Source: Diphasiastrum complanatum (taxonomy: Eukaryota; Streptophyta; Lycopodiopsida; Lycopodiales; Lycopodiaceae). From it: DNA of 64,000 bases. The notes below the pieces were generated by a model, which saw only the letters and a list, made by a program, of their open reading frames with translations, ran no database searches and was not told the DNA's origin. The stretch spans positions 29,532,340 to 29,596,339 of the forward strand of contig CM055111.1 of NCBI GenBank assembly GCA_029204225.1, read 5' to 3'. Position numbers and translations under genes: made by a program. Positions 1 to 10,331 of the stretch are shown here, piece after piece. Positions within the stretch are counted from its first letter, which is position 1. Each line of letters begins with the position of its first letter.

Positions 1-107
1 GATTATGCCTCATTAAAGACATGTGAAAAAAGTCAAAGTATCCATTACTCAGTGGAAGGCGTTGGGCACAATCGCTTTCCAAAACAATTTAGGCTCGGCC
101 ACTCGAA
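1..107. repeat. truncated copy of the palindromic fold-back family
   Basis: The segment around 45-107 has the family signature seen elsewhere in the window: an ATTAC..CA(G)TGGAAGG edge, then a GGGC box and 'AGGCTCGGCC'. It resembles one arm of the elements at 3168, 7655 and 53256. Only one arm is present, and it abuts the left end of the duplicated MSL segment. No coding capacity is visible. Confidence 0.45.
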
Positions 108-351
108 GTTCACTAAGCACTTGGAGTTCACTAAGCAACTCCTATGCAAAAACTACTATGCAGGTGAGGGTTAGTTGTGGGGAGTTGGGAAAAGTACATA
201 TATTGAAATGGACTGTGTGCTCGTGTGCATGTAAACATCGTTAAAGTGCAAATGTGTGCGAAGCACGAGAAAGAGAGAAGCCCAAACGCAATTTCAAAAT
301 TTTGAAATTTGTGCTCATTACAACAAAGAACAAAGGCAAGCTCTCTCTCTG

Positions 352-396
<45 letters not shown>
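352..396. repeat. (TA)n microsatellite in MSL leader region
   Basis: A run of TA dinucleotides flanked by CTCTCTCTCT on its left. In the right duplication arm the same place holds a long (GA)n run (56,782-56,832, i.e. CT in gene sense). The left copy therefore seems to have converted or replaced a CT tract with TA after duplication. The tyrosine/isoleucine-alternating frames across it are repeat artefacts. Confidence 0.9.
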
Positions 397-399
<3 letters not shown>

Positions 400-670
400 G
401 ACAAACACAGGAATCACAACAGCAGCAGCAGCACAAGCACCACCTCGAGAGCTAAGATTAGAGGATGCAACACCGTTTTGTTTCCATTCACCACTTCTTC
501 ATTGCCTGTGGAAGCTCACCATGATAGAAAACAGCTGGATTACATTATGTGCAATTGCTCGATAACTGATATCAGCAGCTGGGTTGAGTACCTCCCTCAC
601 ACGAAGATGCACGACGGCGATCTCTCCCTCATCCCAAACAAAATCTGGAGACGGAGTTTGGCACTGCGTT

Positions 671-878
671 GGTTGTCTCTAGCTAGACCTGGAAAGCATC
701 AAATGTGTATTCGAAACCAGGTTTTGACAACAAAGGAAATGCACAAACCAGAGAAATATCTTGATATTAACCGTTGGTTGTCTCTTGCGAAATTTGGAAA
801 TAATCACATGTTTCTTCGAAATCAGGTTGTGGCAACAAATGAAATGTACAAACCGGAGAAATGATTTGATATTACACC
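671..878 (+). repeat. two-copy ~105-bp tandem duplication in MSL 5' region
   Basis: The unit beginning 'tggttgtctct' at about 671 recurs at about 775. Both units contain 'GAAA(C/T)CAGGTT(T)TG' and 'GACAACAAAGGAAATG'-like cores with scattered substitutions. The same duplicated structure is in the right arm (about 56,090-56,300), so it predates the segmental duplication. One frame stays open across both units in the left copy, but the right copy has stops. I therefore read it as transcribed leader or upstream sequence rather than protein. Confidence 0.7.
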
Positions 879-956
879 TTCTTGCGAGCTGCATGCGATG
901 CCTTCGTTCATTGAAGCCGCTGCATAATCACTTTGTTGAAGAAAGCGGGAAACTTT

Positions 957-1142
957 ATGGGACAGCCTATGTTCATGACAGTGAAAGGCAGAACCAGTTT
1001 AGCAATTGCTCTGGCAAACAGAAGCTCAGTTGCTGTTCTTCTTCTTCTACTACTACTACTATTCTTACTGCAGTTCACAATCTTGTCAGCTCAGCTGTAC
1101 CTCCCTGATTCTTTATATCTAACCCTCTCTTTGAATCTTTGA
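957..1142 (+). other. possible upstream ORF with hydrophobic leucine run, overlapping the MSL leader
   Basis: An ATG at 957 opens 61 codons ending at a TGA at 1140-1142, just before the MSL start at 1157. The peptide contains 'SSVAVLLLLLLLLF' followed by 'QFTILSAQLY', which looks like a signal peptide or membrane anchor. In the right gene copy the equivalent hydrophobic stretch lies in the same frame as the channel and is not stopped. Either this is untranslated leader with a chance CTT/CTA run, or the left copy has lost an N-terminal extension by a frameshift. Confidence 0.3.
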
Positions 1143-1156
1143 AAGAACCAGAAAAG

Positions 1157-3529
1157 ATGAAACCTGTGTCAACATTAGGTAGTAGTGAATATAGACAGCA
1201 GCCCCCACCCGATCAATATGGTGTACATTCACTCAAAGAGAATGCCCAGTTTCTAAATCCCACAGAAGGAGCAGGAAGTGAATTAGAAGAAGTTGTGGTT
1301 AGAGTAGACAACGGATATAGCATCAGTATGGGAGAAAACAGCAGCAAGCTGGGAAATGGCAAAGAAGAAGGCTTGAGCCTCAATCGCCACAATGCCCAGA
1401 CATCTCACTCGAAATTGAGTAGTCCCAGTAGCAAAGAAAGGTACTTCGGGGTGCCAGTGGATCCCCCAATGAAGCTCATAGGTCGATTCCTCCAAATGCA
1501 GAGGGAATCCGGAGATGTTTCTTTCGATCCTGACATAGACTTAACGGAGTTTTCATGTGCTTCTGATAGCGGACTCGTCCAGCGAGATCTGTCCGCTGTT
1601 TCTCAGGCTTCTGAGAAATGTTTTGGGATGGCCAATGCTGAAAGGGGAAGCTCTCTATCGGGGAAATCCTCGACGTCGCACTATCCTCCTATTTATGTAG
1701 ATGCAGTTCATCAACCTCCCAACGAAGAAAATATGAAAATCAGGCCTAATTTAGCTCCGAAAGCATCAATTCCGTCCGCGGATGAGGTGGGCTTTCGAGA
1801 AAGTAGGAGCATGCCTCTATTCAGCGGGGGTGCCTGCCCACCACCATTGGATCCTGCACAAGTAGTCAAGAACCTAACTCGTTTACTGTCAGCTCGCAAT
1901 CTTGACCGTATGAAGAGTAAGTCGAGATTGGCAGAGCCGCATCCTCCTCTGGCTGTGAGTCAAAAGAAACCTTGCAGTTCTGGGCAGCTGGAGAAGGAAC
2001 AGCAGAAGCAGGGAAACCGCCCCAAATCCGCACTGCTGAGATCAGGTCAGCAGCTAGAAACCTCAGGGGCATTAAAAACAGGATTTCTAGCTATAGGAAA
2101 AGTGGAGGAGGAAGATGATCCCCTCAAGGATGTGGATCTTCCAGAGGAATATCTCAACAGCAAATGGAATGTTTGGTCAATTCTTGAATGGTTGGCTTTT
2201 GCTATCATCCTTGCAGCTCTGGTGTGTAGCATTCTGGTGCCCTACTTCAAACATAGGATGATTTGGGGTTTGCAAATCTGGAAGTGGGTGCTCATGGTGA
2301 TGGTGATTTTCCGAGGCGGGCTATTGTCTGGCTGGATAGTAAGAGTCATAGTCTTTTTTGTGGAAAAAAATTTCTTGCTGCGAAAGCGTGTCCTTTATTT
2401 TGTTTTTGGCTTACAAAAGGGAGTACAAACTTGCATGTGGCTCATGTTTGTGCTGCTGGCTTGGCTCTTTCTGTTAGATCCCAAGGTGGAGCACACAATG
2501 TGGAAACACAGAGCAATGACTTATGTAACAAAAGTGCTGATTTGTTTCCTCATTGGAGCTTTTATCTGGCTTATAAAGATCCTCTTGGTTAAAGTCTTGG
2601 CGTCATCCTACCATGTAAGCACTTATTTTGATAGAATCCAGGAGTCCTTGTTTAATCAATATATTTTGGAGACGCTTTCTGGTCCCCCTGTCATAGAGAT
2701 CCAGCATAAATTCAATGAGCAGAAGGAGCTATTCGAAGAAGTGTCGAATTTGAGGAAAGCTGGTGCAAAAATTTCAGCAGTTTCGGGCCTCCTAGATGAT
2801 CCACCCAGGAGGAGCATACTTCTGACAAAAAGTGAGCTCATTGGTAGCAAACGGCAGGTTTTGGAAGAGGGAAACAATAGAGATAGTGGGATCAGCATTG
2901 AGCACCTGCAGAGGATGAACCAAAGAAATATATCTGCTTGGAATATGAAGAGGCTTGTTAATTTAGTGAGGCACACAGGAATCTCTACCCTGACTCATAC
3001 TCTAGATGATGCTGCAGACAGTAATGACGTCCAGATCCAAAGTGAGTGGCAGGCGAAGGTTGCTGCAAAGCAGGTTTTCAAAAATGTTGCAAAACCTGGA
3101 AGAAAGTATGTTTACTACTCTTCATTTCTCCGGCTGTATGCATGCATGCATGATTGGATAATAATCTATTATGGAAGGTGCCTGCAAAATACTCGGTAAG
3201 GATTTCCAAAATATTTTTAGGCCGACACTTAAAAATTTTGGAAATTTTTGCCGGGCAAAATGCCAGCACCTTCCATTGCGTACTTTTACTTTGTTCCATT
3301 GCGTACTTTTACTTTGTTCACATGTACATTATGTAGTAAGTAATGTCCATCGGGAGAGCCATTATCATAAATAATTTGGGACCTGGGCAGCGGGTGGCGG
3401 AGGCCACGAGCTGCCGAGGGACCAGACTATTTGTGGTAATGGTCCGACCATCGACCATTTTCGCACGTAATTGACGGTTCGCCTGATTTTTTTCTATGAC
3501 CATGCTATCTCCCTCTGAACCAGCCATAG

Positions 3530-3576
<47 letters not shown>

Positions 3577-6203
3577 AGGCTGTCTCGCGTGCACCCAGGC
3601 AGCATTTTTTGAAAATGTTGACTTCGGGTCCTATATTATGCAAAATAATATAGGGCCCAAAACTACCTAAAAATCTGACGAACGGTAATTACGAAGCATG
3701 ATAGGCGGTGACTATGATCGACTAGTGTGAAACTGCCATAGGGCAGTCATATAGGCTGGAAAGCGCACCAGAAGGATTTTCAAAAAACGAGATGGATATT
3801 CTGCTTTTTAGGCTGCCCAAAAATGGGCATAATAAGCAGCAAGTATCCACTACATATTATGGAATGAGCTCGCGACAGATGACATTAATCTGCCCGCCGG
3901 CTGTAATTATGCATAGTTGCTGCATGCAGTAGAATCTGCATTTGAAAAACATAATCAACGTTTTTTAAGTTGAGCTTTTTCATAGGACCATCATGAGGCA
4001 AAATTTGCATCTAGAAAACATAATCAATGTTGAAAACAGTGGGTCGCCCATTCTACTTTTGACGTAGTCTTTAAAAAAAGGCATAAAATGCAGCACCTAT
4101 GCATTACACATTGGAAATAATCGTTTTGGTGACCTTTGGACAGCCAAGCCATAATTGAATGACCATTGAGCTGAGTGTAAAGGTTCATTAAAAGAGTTTT
4201 CTCAACTGTAAGGATTGTTAGACTCTACATTACAGCTGAAAACATTTATATGGTCCCTAGATTTTAACTTTTTATTAAGTGGAATGTGCTGCCCTAGGTT
4301 CTTTATATACATTTTATCACAAGGGTTTTGAAAAGTTTAATGGACTTCAAGATTTCATAAAGGGTTGATGTCACTTTCACAGATGATACTCTAATTTGCA
4401 TTTCATTTTAAGGATCTTTTTCAAAAAACAGGTCATACAAAAAGTTGAAACTATAATTTCTAAAGGAATAAAGTTCTTTGCATTAATTAATCCACTTCAA
4501 ACATATGAAGTGAAATGCCAAGACAAATTTCCTTTATGTTTTATGTTTTCTGTTTCAGGTACATTATTCTAGATGATTTACTTCACTTTATGCAACCAGA
4601 TGAAGCTTCAAAGGGCATGGCCTTGTTCGATGGTGCAACAGAAAGTGGACAAATCACAAAGCAAAATCTGGTCAATTGGGTGGTATGATTTTGAATCCTT
4701 ATTTTGGTTGATATTGATATTCTCCTTGTTTTATGAAAAGATTGCAATCTGCATGTTAGCAAATCTATTTGCAAGTTGTGCACGATGATGGGTGTGTTGT
4801 TGGAGCTTGTGGCACCCAAAGAAATGTCCCATAAACTAATTCAAAATGCTTATTAGCCTCCATACAATCTCAAAGTAGACAAGTTTCTCTTGTCCCATAG
4901 TACCAGCCTTTTGGGGTAGAAGGGAAGGTGGATGGCTAGGATGGCTAGGCGTTGGGGATGGGATCCCATGCTTAGCCTACTAGTGCCCTTTGTGCATGCT
5001 CTCCTCTACTAGATTGGTTGTGCTGGTTTGTGCTACCGAACTCTAACACTATGTAATAGTTATCACCAAGATCATTGATAGAGCATCACAAACAAAAGTA
5101 GCCAACAAACTCATGATGATCTAACAACCTCCAAGATCACAGTCCATACACAGACATGATCCAAGTAGCTGGACACGAAACATATAGTTTTTTAGATGGT
5201 TTTTCCGGTTATAATCAAGTCTTTATTAAGGAAGAAGATAGATCTGAAACAACATTTGCCACTGATAGGGGGACGTATGCTTATACGTGAATGCCCTTCG
5301 GTCTATGTAATGCGCCTACTACATTTCAACGCATCATGAACATTTTTCAAAAAAATTTGAGGAAATTCTTAGAAATCTGTATGGATGACTTTTGTGTTTA
5401 CATATCCATTACTAATCATTTAGATGCATTAGAAAAGACTTAAAAATGATTTCAAGAGGAATCTTTAAAATCGCATATGTCGGGAGCGAGCACACTCCTT
5501 TAAATTGATTTTCCTACATTGTTTGTCTGTGTTTGCCATATTAGATTTTATCCTGCATGTTAGTTTTTTTTTTTTCTGCTACCCATATTTTGACATAAGC
5601 TTCTATTGCCCAGTGTCTACAAATCCCTTGGTACCAGTTTTTGGGGCTTTATGTGGACAAGTTTGGGTGGCTAGGTGGTGGGGATGGGATCCCATGCACG
5701 ACCCGAAAGGAGAAGCTCAAAAGGGTAGAAAGCCAATATTTAGCATGATATCAGAGCCCGGTTCATTGAATCCACCAACTTAAGGGTTGCTTAGCTTAAG
5801 ATGGTTGTTGGAATTATGCAAGCATCACAACCAAGTGACATGGCGATGTGATGCCTCCCATATCTGAAAGTTGGCAAAAGGTAGGCTCCTTGAATTAGAG
5901 TTCTAATGAGTTGTGCCATAAGTAATTGATAGCGATGAGATCTCAAGCGTAGCATAACAGGGCAGAAAGCTAATTTTTCAATAGTAAAATGACAAAAACA
6001 CTTTCGACACTGAAGATGCATTTGTTGCATTTCAATGTGAGGTTCCCTAATTGAAATTTCAATTCTACTTGCAAAGAGGAAGGTTAAGAACATCACAAAG
6101 TAAAAGATCAAGAGTGCTAAAACCATTTCATGGATTGTACATTATGTTGATGGCTCGGGATATAGATTACGCACAGACTTGAATGCATGTGCATTCGGGT
6201 TGT

Positions 6204-6234
<31 letters not shown>

Positions 6235-7859
6235 ACACCCATTTCCCCTTCGCGGCTTCTGGCAGCCCCAACCACCACCAGCTAGCTCCCGCTGCCCATC
6301 CAGCCGCCGACTCTCGAGCACCGATTCCTCGTCCCCTTCTCCTGGAGCACCACATGGCAATGTAAAACATCCCATAAGCAATCCCGAGATTTTTCCAGCA
6401 AGCCATATAATTGCAAACTCGCCTCTGTTTTTGAATGTGTGCAGGTGCCCGGGAGAGCTCGGTGCCCAGGAAAAGTGGCGCCGCTACTCGGGACACGCTA
6501 GTGCCCAGGAAGAAAAAAGCAGCGTCGTTGCCTAGGACATGTTGGCGCCCATGAAATATGCGCCGATGCCCGTTTCACGCCAGTGCCCAGGAGAAATCGC
6601 GTCCCGACACGAGAGTGAAAAATGGCCCCGCTGGTGCTCGCAGGACATTTTCTCGGGCACCGACATGTCCCGGGCAATAGCGCCAATGGTGGGGGGAGTC
6701 AGCGTGTCTCAGGCAACATTGCTAGTGGTAGGGGGAGGCAACGATTGTAACCAAGGTAGCACAGGGGCCGGGCACGTATAGCTCGTGCGCAGAGGCATTT
6801 AATGCTCTATGTAATGTATCCCTAGGCCATGTTGATCAAGTGCTTGGAAAAATCGGGAAAGTATAGCAATGGAACCGACATCATTTCTCAAATTTGATAT
6901 CATAAATCTTTGATGATTTTTTATATATGCATATGAATCCTTTAATGAATAATAGCTTCAAAAAAATCGAGAAACTTTAAAAAGTGTATGTTTTTTGAGG
7001 ACAACTCAAAAGAGGTCTGCCAAGCAAGGAAGTCATAACAAATATAGTGTAGACGCCAAGTTTTACTTCTATTCCCTTTCTTGGAGTTGAACTGTTTGCT
7101 ACATCACCGTAATGCATAGTTGTTGTATTTTTTACCCATTTTTTAGATTGCTCAAAAAGCAGAATGGGCGATCCATTATTTTCAATGATTGATTATAATT
7201 TTCAAATGCAAATTTTGCTTCATAATGGTCCTATGAAACCTATGAAAAAAGCTCAGTTTTGAAAATGTTGATTATGTTTTTCAAATGCAGATTCTACTCC
7301 ATTATGGTCATGTAAAAAAGCATCAACTATGCATTACTCAATCAAATGAGCCCCGCAAATGACATTCCTGTGGCTAAAGAATCATAGTCTTGGCCCCTAT
7401 GGGCCTCGCCTACGACTCTTTACAGGCTCTTTGCATAATACGTAATGGATTTTTGGTGACTATTCTGCCCATCTTTGAACAGATTAAAAAGCAGAATAGT
7501 CACTTGTTTTTTTTTTTTTAATTTAGTGCAGATTTTGCCTGCGTCTGCCACGTGGCAGCATCGGATTGGTCTCAAATTTTTTTAGTGCTGATTCTGCTTG
7601 CGCCTGCCACGTGGCAACAAAGGATTGGTTTAAAAAGGGTCCAAAAATTCATTACGCAATGGAAGGGGCCGGGCAAATCCTTTTCTTCTTCTTGTCATTG
7701 CCATGGCCGCCCTTGCTTCCCGGCCATTCTGCTCGGTTCGGATTTTCAAAAAATTTCAGGGCCGAGCCTAAAAAATTTTGAAAATCTGAACCTGGCCTTT
7801 GCCCGCTCCTTCCATAATACATAATCACCTCATTTAAGTGTGTTATGACCTGAATATAC

Positions 7860-7909
<50 letters not shown>

Positions 7910-9280
7910 CTGCCCTGTATGGCTTTCCTGGCAGGTGAATGTCTACAAGGAGCGTAAAGCACTTGCTCTGTCGTTGAACGACACTAGAACTGCAGTCAAC
8001 AAACTCCATCGAGTGATCGATATTGTGATTGCATTGCTCATTATTGTTATTTGGGTATTAGTGCTTGGAATCGCCACTACCCACCTGCTTCTGCTCATTT
8101 TCTCACAGTTGGTGGTGATAGTTTTCATATTTGGAAACACGTGCAAGACGCTCTTTGAAGCAATTATATTCCTCTTTGTTATGCATCCGTTCGATGTTGG
8201 GGACCGCTGCGTTGTTGATGGTGTGGAGGTATCACATTAAAACTTTTCTTAAGTTACGGTTCACTTCGTTTTGACTTTTGCTCTGTAATCATGATTCAAC
8301 CTTTTGTAATTGGAGCAAGCAATTATATGCTCTCATCTGTCAGTGATTTTCTTATTGTTACTTTTAAGTTCCAAGCTAAAAAATCCACAGGTACCTGGAA
8401 ATCCCTGAAAATAGACTTTTATGAAGGAGAGCTAATTTTACACTCAGGTTTTTCCTAGTTCCCTGCCAACTTTGTGATGAAATCCATAGCTATATGGGTA
8501 TCCATTTACCCTTATGGACAGGTAAAGGTGGTAATATTCTTGGAAGGTTCTCATCTGTCAAACTGACCACAGTTGTTTTTTATGTGGTGTACAGATGGTT
8601 GTGGAGGAAATGAACATATTGAATACTGTATTTTTGCGTTATGATAATGAGAAGATCTACTATCCCAACTCTCTACTCGCAACAAAGCCAATAAGTAACT
8701 TTCATAGAAGCCCGGATATGGGCGATGCCTTTAATTTTTCAGTCCATATTTTAACCCCCATGGAGAAAATTGCGGCTCTTAAAGCAAAGATTGCAAGGTA
8801 GTATATGGCACCTTATGCTCCATAGCGTGATTCGAAAGCCCATGTTTAATGCTATTGTAGAACATGCTCTTAGTTTATTTGATCTGGTTATAATCTGTTG
8901 TTTCGATGCTTCTAACATGCTTATAACATGTTCTTTGCTTGAACACTTTGAACTCAATACGATGGCTAGTATTGTTCAATGAGGACATTTCTGAGAGAAT
9001 ATTTTGTATTTGCAGGTATCTCGAGAGTAAGCCACATCATTGGTATGCAAATCACACTGTTATTGTGAACGAAATTGACGACATGCACACGATGAGGATG
9101 AGTTTGACAGTTAGACATAGAATGAACTATCAAAATTTTATTGAGAAACAAATTCGCAGATCTGACCTTATTCTGGAAATGAAAAAGTATTTTCAAGAGC
9201 TTGGAATCGAACATCATCTTTTACCTGAAGAAGTCCATATCCATAACGGCTTGAGTCGTGAGAGTTATCTCACTAGTTGA
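1157..9280 (+). CDS. MSL10-like: MscS-like mechanosensitive ion channel (class II MSL, MSL4-MSL10 type), left copy
   Basis: Exons: 1157-3105, 4559-4682, 7935-8228, 8595-8797, 9016-9280. All introns are GT-AG, phases join, and the predicted product is 944 aa. The family forms plasma-membrane tension-gated channels that pass mainly anions. Visible features: a long soluble N-terminus (about 1-335) with the family motif PPMKLIGRFL. TM1-TM4 lie in exon 1 (about 339-363, 373-402, 411-439, 457-485). Exon 2 encodes a cytosolic linker. TM5-TM6 are in exon 3 (about 715-781), with the diagnostic pore-lining FGNTCKT..E and MHPFDVGDRCVVDGVE. The C-terminal MscS beta domain (EEMNILNTVFLRYDN, YPNS) follows. 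The start is the first in-frame ATG after an upstream stop; Arabidopsis relatives are about 730-900 aa. Compared with the right copy it lacks about 38 residues just before FGVPVDPP. Expression cannot be judged from sequence. Confidence 0.92.
3168..3283. repeat. palindromic fold-back (MITE-like) element
   Basis: The arms 'ATGGAAGGTGCCTGCAAAAT' at 3171 and its approximate reverse complement ending at 3276 enclose a centre with 'GGTAAGGATTTCC' and AT-rich bases. It begins only 62 bases after the exon 1 donor of the left MSL gene. A 24-25 bp direct repeat (CATTGCGTACTTTTAC..., 3274 and 3299) follows it. Confidence 0.75.
3531..3573. repeat. (CT)n microsatellite
   Basis: An uninterrupted run of CT dinucleotides within intron 1 of the left MSL gene. 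Confidence 0.95.
5158..5450 (+). pseudogene. Ty3/gypsy reverse transcriptase fragment
   Basis: The + strand reads as RT palm sequence: VAGHETYSFLDGFSGYNQV, then FGLCNAPTTFQRIM, then ICMDDFCVY, with an internal TGA after TYAYT. It is closely related to the same region of the gypsy element at 38,290-38,530 (ERYSFCDGFSGYNQVG, FIDDFCVYSD). It ends raggedly on both sides, lies inside intron 2, and is absent from the right copy, so it arrived after the MSL duplication. It cannot encode an active enzyme. Confidence 0.88.
5600..5760 (+). repeat. possible LTR end plus tRNA-Met-like primer site
   Basis: The segment with 'GGGGATGGGATCCCATGC' repeats sequence present at about 4900-4980. It is followed at 5747 by 'TGATATCAGAGCCCGG', which resembles the initiator tRNA-Met primer site TGGTATCAGAGC. 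This fits a degraded LTR followed by a primer-binding site. No gag follows. Low confidence. Confidence 0.35.
6205..6234. repeat. poly-C tract
   Basis: Thirty consecutive C residues inside intron 2 of the left MSL gene. The proline-rich or glycine-rich frames that cross it are artefacts. The length may be unreliable in assembly. Confidence 0.9.
6440..6780. repeat. GC-rich degenerate repeat island
   Basis: Motifs such as 'GTGCCCAGGA', 'GCCCGGGAGA' and 'TGGCGCC' recur irregularly in a GC-rich block within otherwise AT-rich intron sequence. There is no recognisable coding homology. No counterpart exists in the right MSL copy. Confidence 0.5.
7330..7830. repeat. compound of fold-back elements and a CACGTGGCA direct repeat
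   Basis: Four pieces are visible. First is a fold-back of the 'AATGAGCC..GCAAATGACATTC' subtype at about 7340-7440. Second is a short hairpin 'GACTATTCTGCCCAT...AAGCAGAATAGTC' at about 7457-7502. Third, 'GCCACGTGGCA' occurs twice (about 7546 and 7606), each followed by GGATTGGT. Fourth is a longer fold-back from 'GCAATGGAAGGGGCCGGGC' (7656) to 'GCCCGCTCCTTCCATAAT' (about 7818). Pieces two to four recur in the same order at 53,060-53,365. Confidence 0.7.
7863..7905 (+). repeat. (CT)n tract upstream of MSL exon 3 acceptor
   Basis: A CT run ends 29 bases before the exon 3 acceptor (exon begins 7935). The right gene copy has a CT run in gene sense at the same place (47,788-47,834). It is a polypyrimidine tract by position. 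Confidence 0.9.
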
Positions 9281-10331
9281 TTCTACAGTTTTATAAGAGA
9301 TAATCAGAGATTGTTATGTACAGCCGTCAGCAGCTAAATAATTTTCCAGCTAAGAAAGAAGTTTATGTCCTGATTATGACCAAAATACGGAAGCTGCTCT
9401 TTCCCCAATTCAGAGAGTTGAGCTGCCTTCAAACCTTAGTTCAGATAGATACTCATTAGAGCAGATCATAGCTCACACAAGGGATCAGAATGTTGACTGC
9501 CACAGGGGCAAACACTTTCGTGTATATCAACTGATGCGAAATTATACTGAGCTATGAACCTTCAAGATCTAGGTAACGGCCAGCAGTATGAAATGCCAAT
9601 TGTTGTCTTCGAATTTGAAATCTTTGGCTCCGCTTTTGCTTCTGACGCGATTGTAAAGACAGGTACACATTCGGTTTATGAGACTGAATACGTATTGCTT
9701 GCTAATGGCTGTTTTATTGAAGCCTTTCTCATGGTTTCTTCACGCTTATAACTTGATATCTGTTAGATTCTGTTTGTGAGGCCCTCTGGATTTTGCGATA
9801 TGTATCTTGTATTGGACTTTGTTACGTGTATCTTGTATTGCTACTAAAAAAAATATCCGCATACTTTACAGGGTTGAAAGAGTCTTCAATGCTGCAAAAC
9901 GTCTACTTCTTGAAGACAAATGCAATTATTAGCTAATCAGCTGTAATTGTACCTTCAGAATCTAAGTTAACAGTGATAGAAGCTCCATCGACTCATACGC
10001 TCACACTTCCAGCTTTTGAAGTAGAAGGTTTCATTGGTTGTATCAACCACTAACAAAGATTAACTACCCTCAACTTAAAAAAGGTCCCCTTAAAGAAGGG
10101 GAACCTGAGTCGTGCAACAAGATATTATCTTGGATGATGGTAATCCTGGAAGATCCCATATAGTATAAACGTATCATCCTTTTCAATTTCAATGTTTAAA
10201 ATAAAGAGGAATGATATGCCGCTTATGTTTTGGCATATGTGCAATGCTTGGATGTTCTTCCCTGCATGCATATTAGAGCTCACAGGGACAAGCACATCCT
10301 TACAGATGGGTGCTAATGATATGGTACGCAA
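9281..10331 (+). other. MSL left copy 3' region and end of duplication arm
   Basis: Sequence after the stop codon aligns with 46,444-45,790 and then 33,831-33,680 on the other strand. The left copy carries about 300 extra bases (about 9577-9889) and lacks about 215 bases that the right copy has next to the gypsy insertion. A 3' UTR probably lies in the first few hundred bases, but no poly(A) signal can be assigned with confidence. No separate gene is supported. Confidence 0.6.

Larger units (their letters stand above)
3106..4558 (+). other. MSL left copy, intron 1 content
   Basis: This 1,453-base intron holds a fold-back element (3168-3283), a 43-bp CT run (3531-3573), and a second partial fold-back (about 3845-3925). 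It also holds a repeat module (about 3950-4110) shared with 7080-7340, 26,905-27,115 and 53,380-53,580. From about 4140 on it aligns with intron 1 of the right copy. There is no gene inside it. Confidence 0.75.
4683..7934 (+). other. MSL left copy, intron 2 content
   Basis: This 3,252-base intron is full of insertions: a gypsy RT fragment (about 5158-5450), an LTR-like end with primer site (about 5600-5760), a 30-base poly-C tract, a GC-rich repeat island (6440-6780), two fold-back elements (about 7340-7440 and 7655-7830), and a CT run just before the acceptor. The stretch 4690-5140 aligns with the right copy's intron 2 (about 51,710-52,200). Confidence 0.75.
100..10331. repeat. left arm of an inverted segmental duplication (MSL gene plus flanks)
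   Basis: This segment matches, in reverse complement, 33,666-33,831 plus about 45,790-57,110. Shared landmarks in order are: the 'cactaagcac' leader repeats (100-160 versus 57,040-57,118), the microsatellite-bearing 5' region, a 105-bp tandem leader repeat, all five MSL exons, the 3' region, and a tail at 10,223-10,331. That tail matches 33,831-33,680 on the other strand. Introns carry arm-specific insertions. The arm ends are read by eye and are good to a few tens of bases. Confidence 0.85.

Noticed and set aside
131-436. Open frame with Tyr-Ile repeats on the minus strand
   Set aside because: It is produced by the (TA)n microsatellite and has no other content.
256-864. A 202-codon open frame upstream of the left MSL gene
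   Set aside because: It runs through the TA repeat and the 105-bp leader duplication. The right copy has stops in the equivalent frame.
6142-6535. Proline-rich and glycine-rich open frames
   Set aside because: They come from the 30-base C run, with no homology and no conservation in the paralogous intron.
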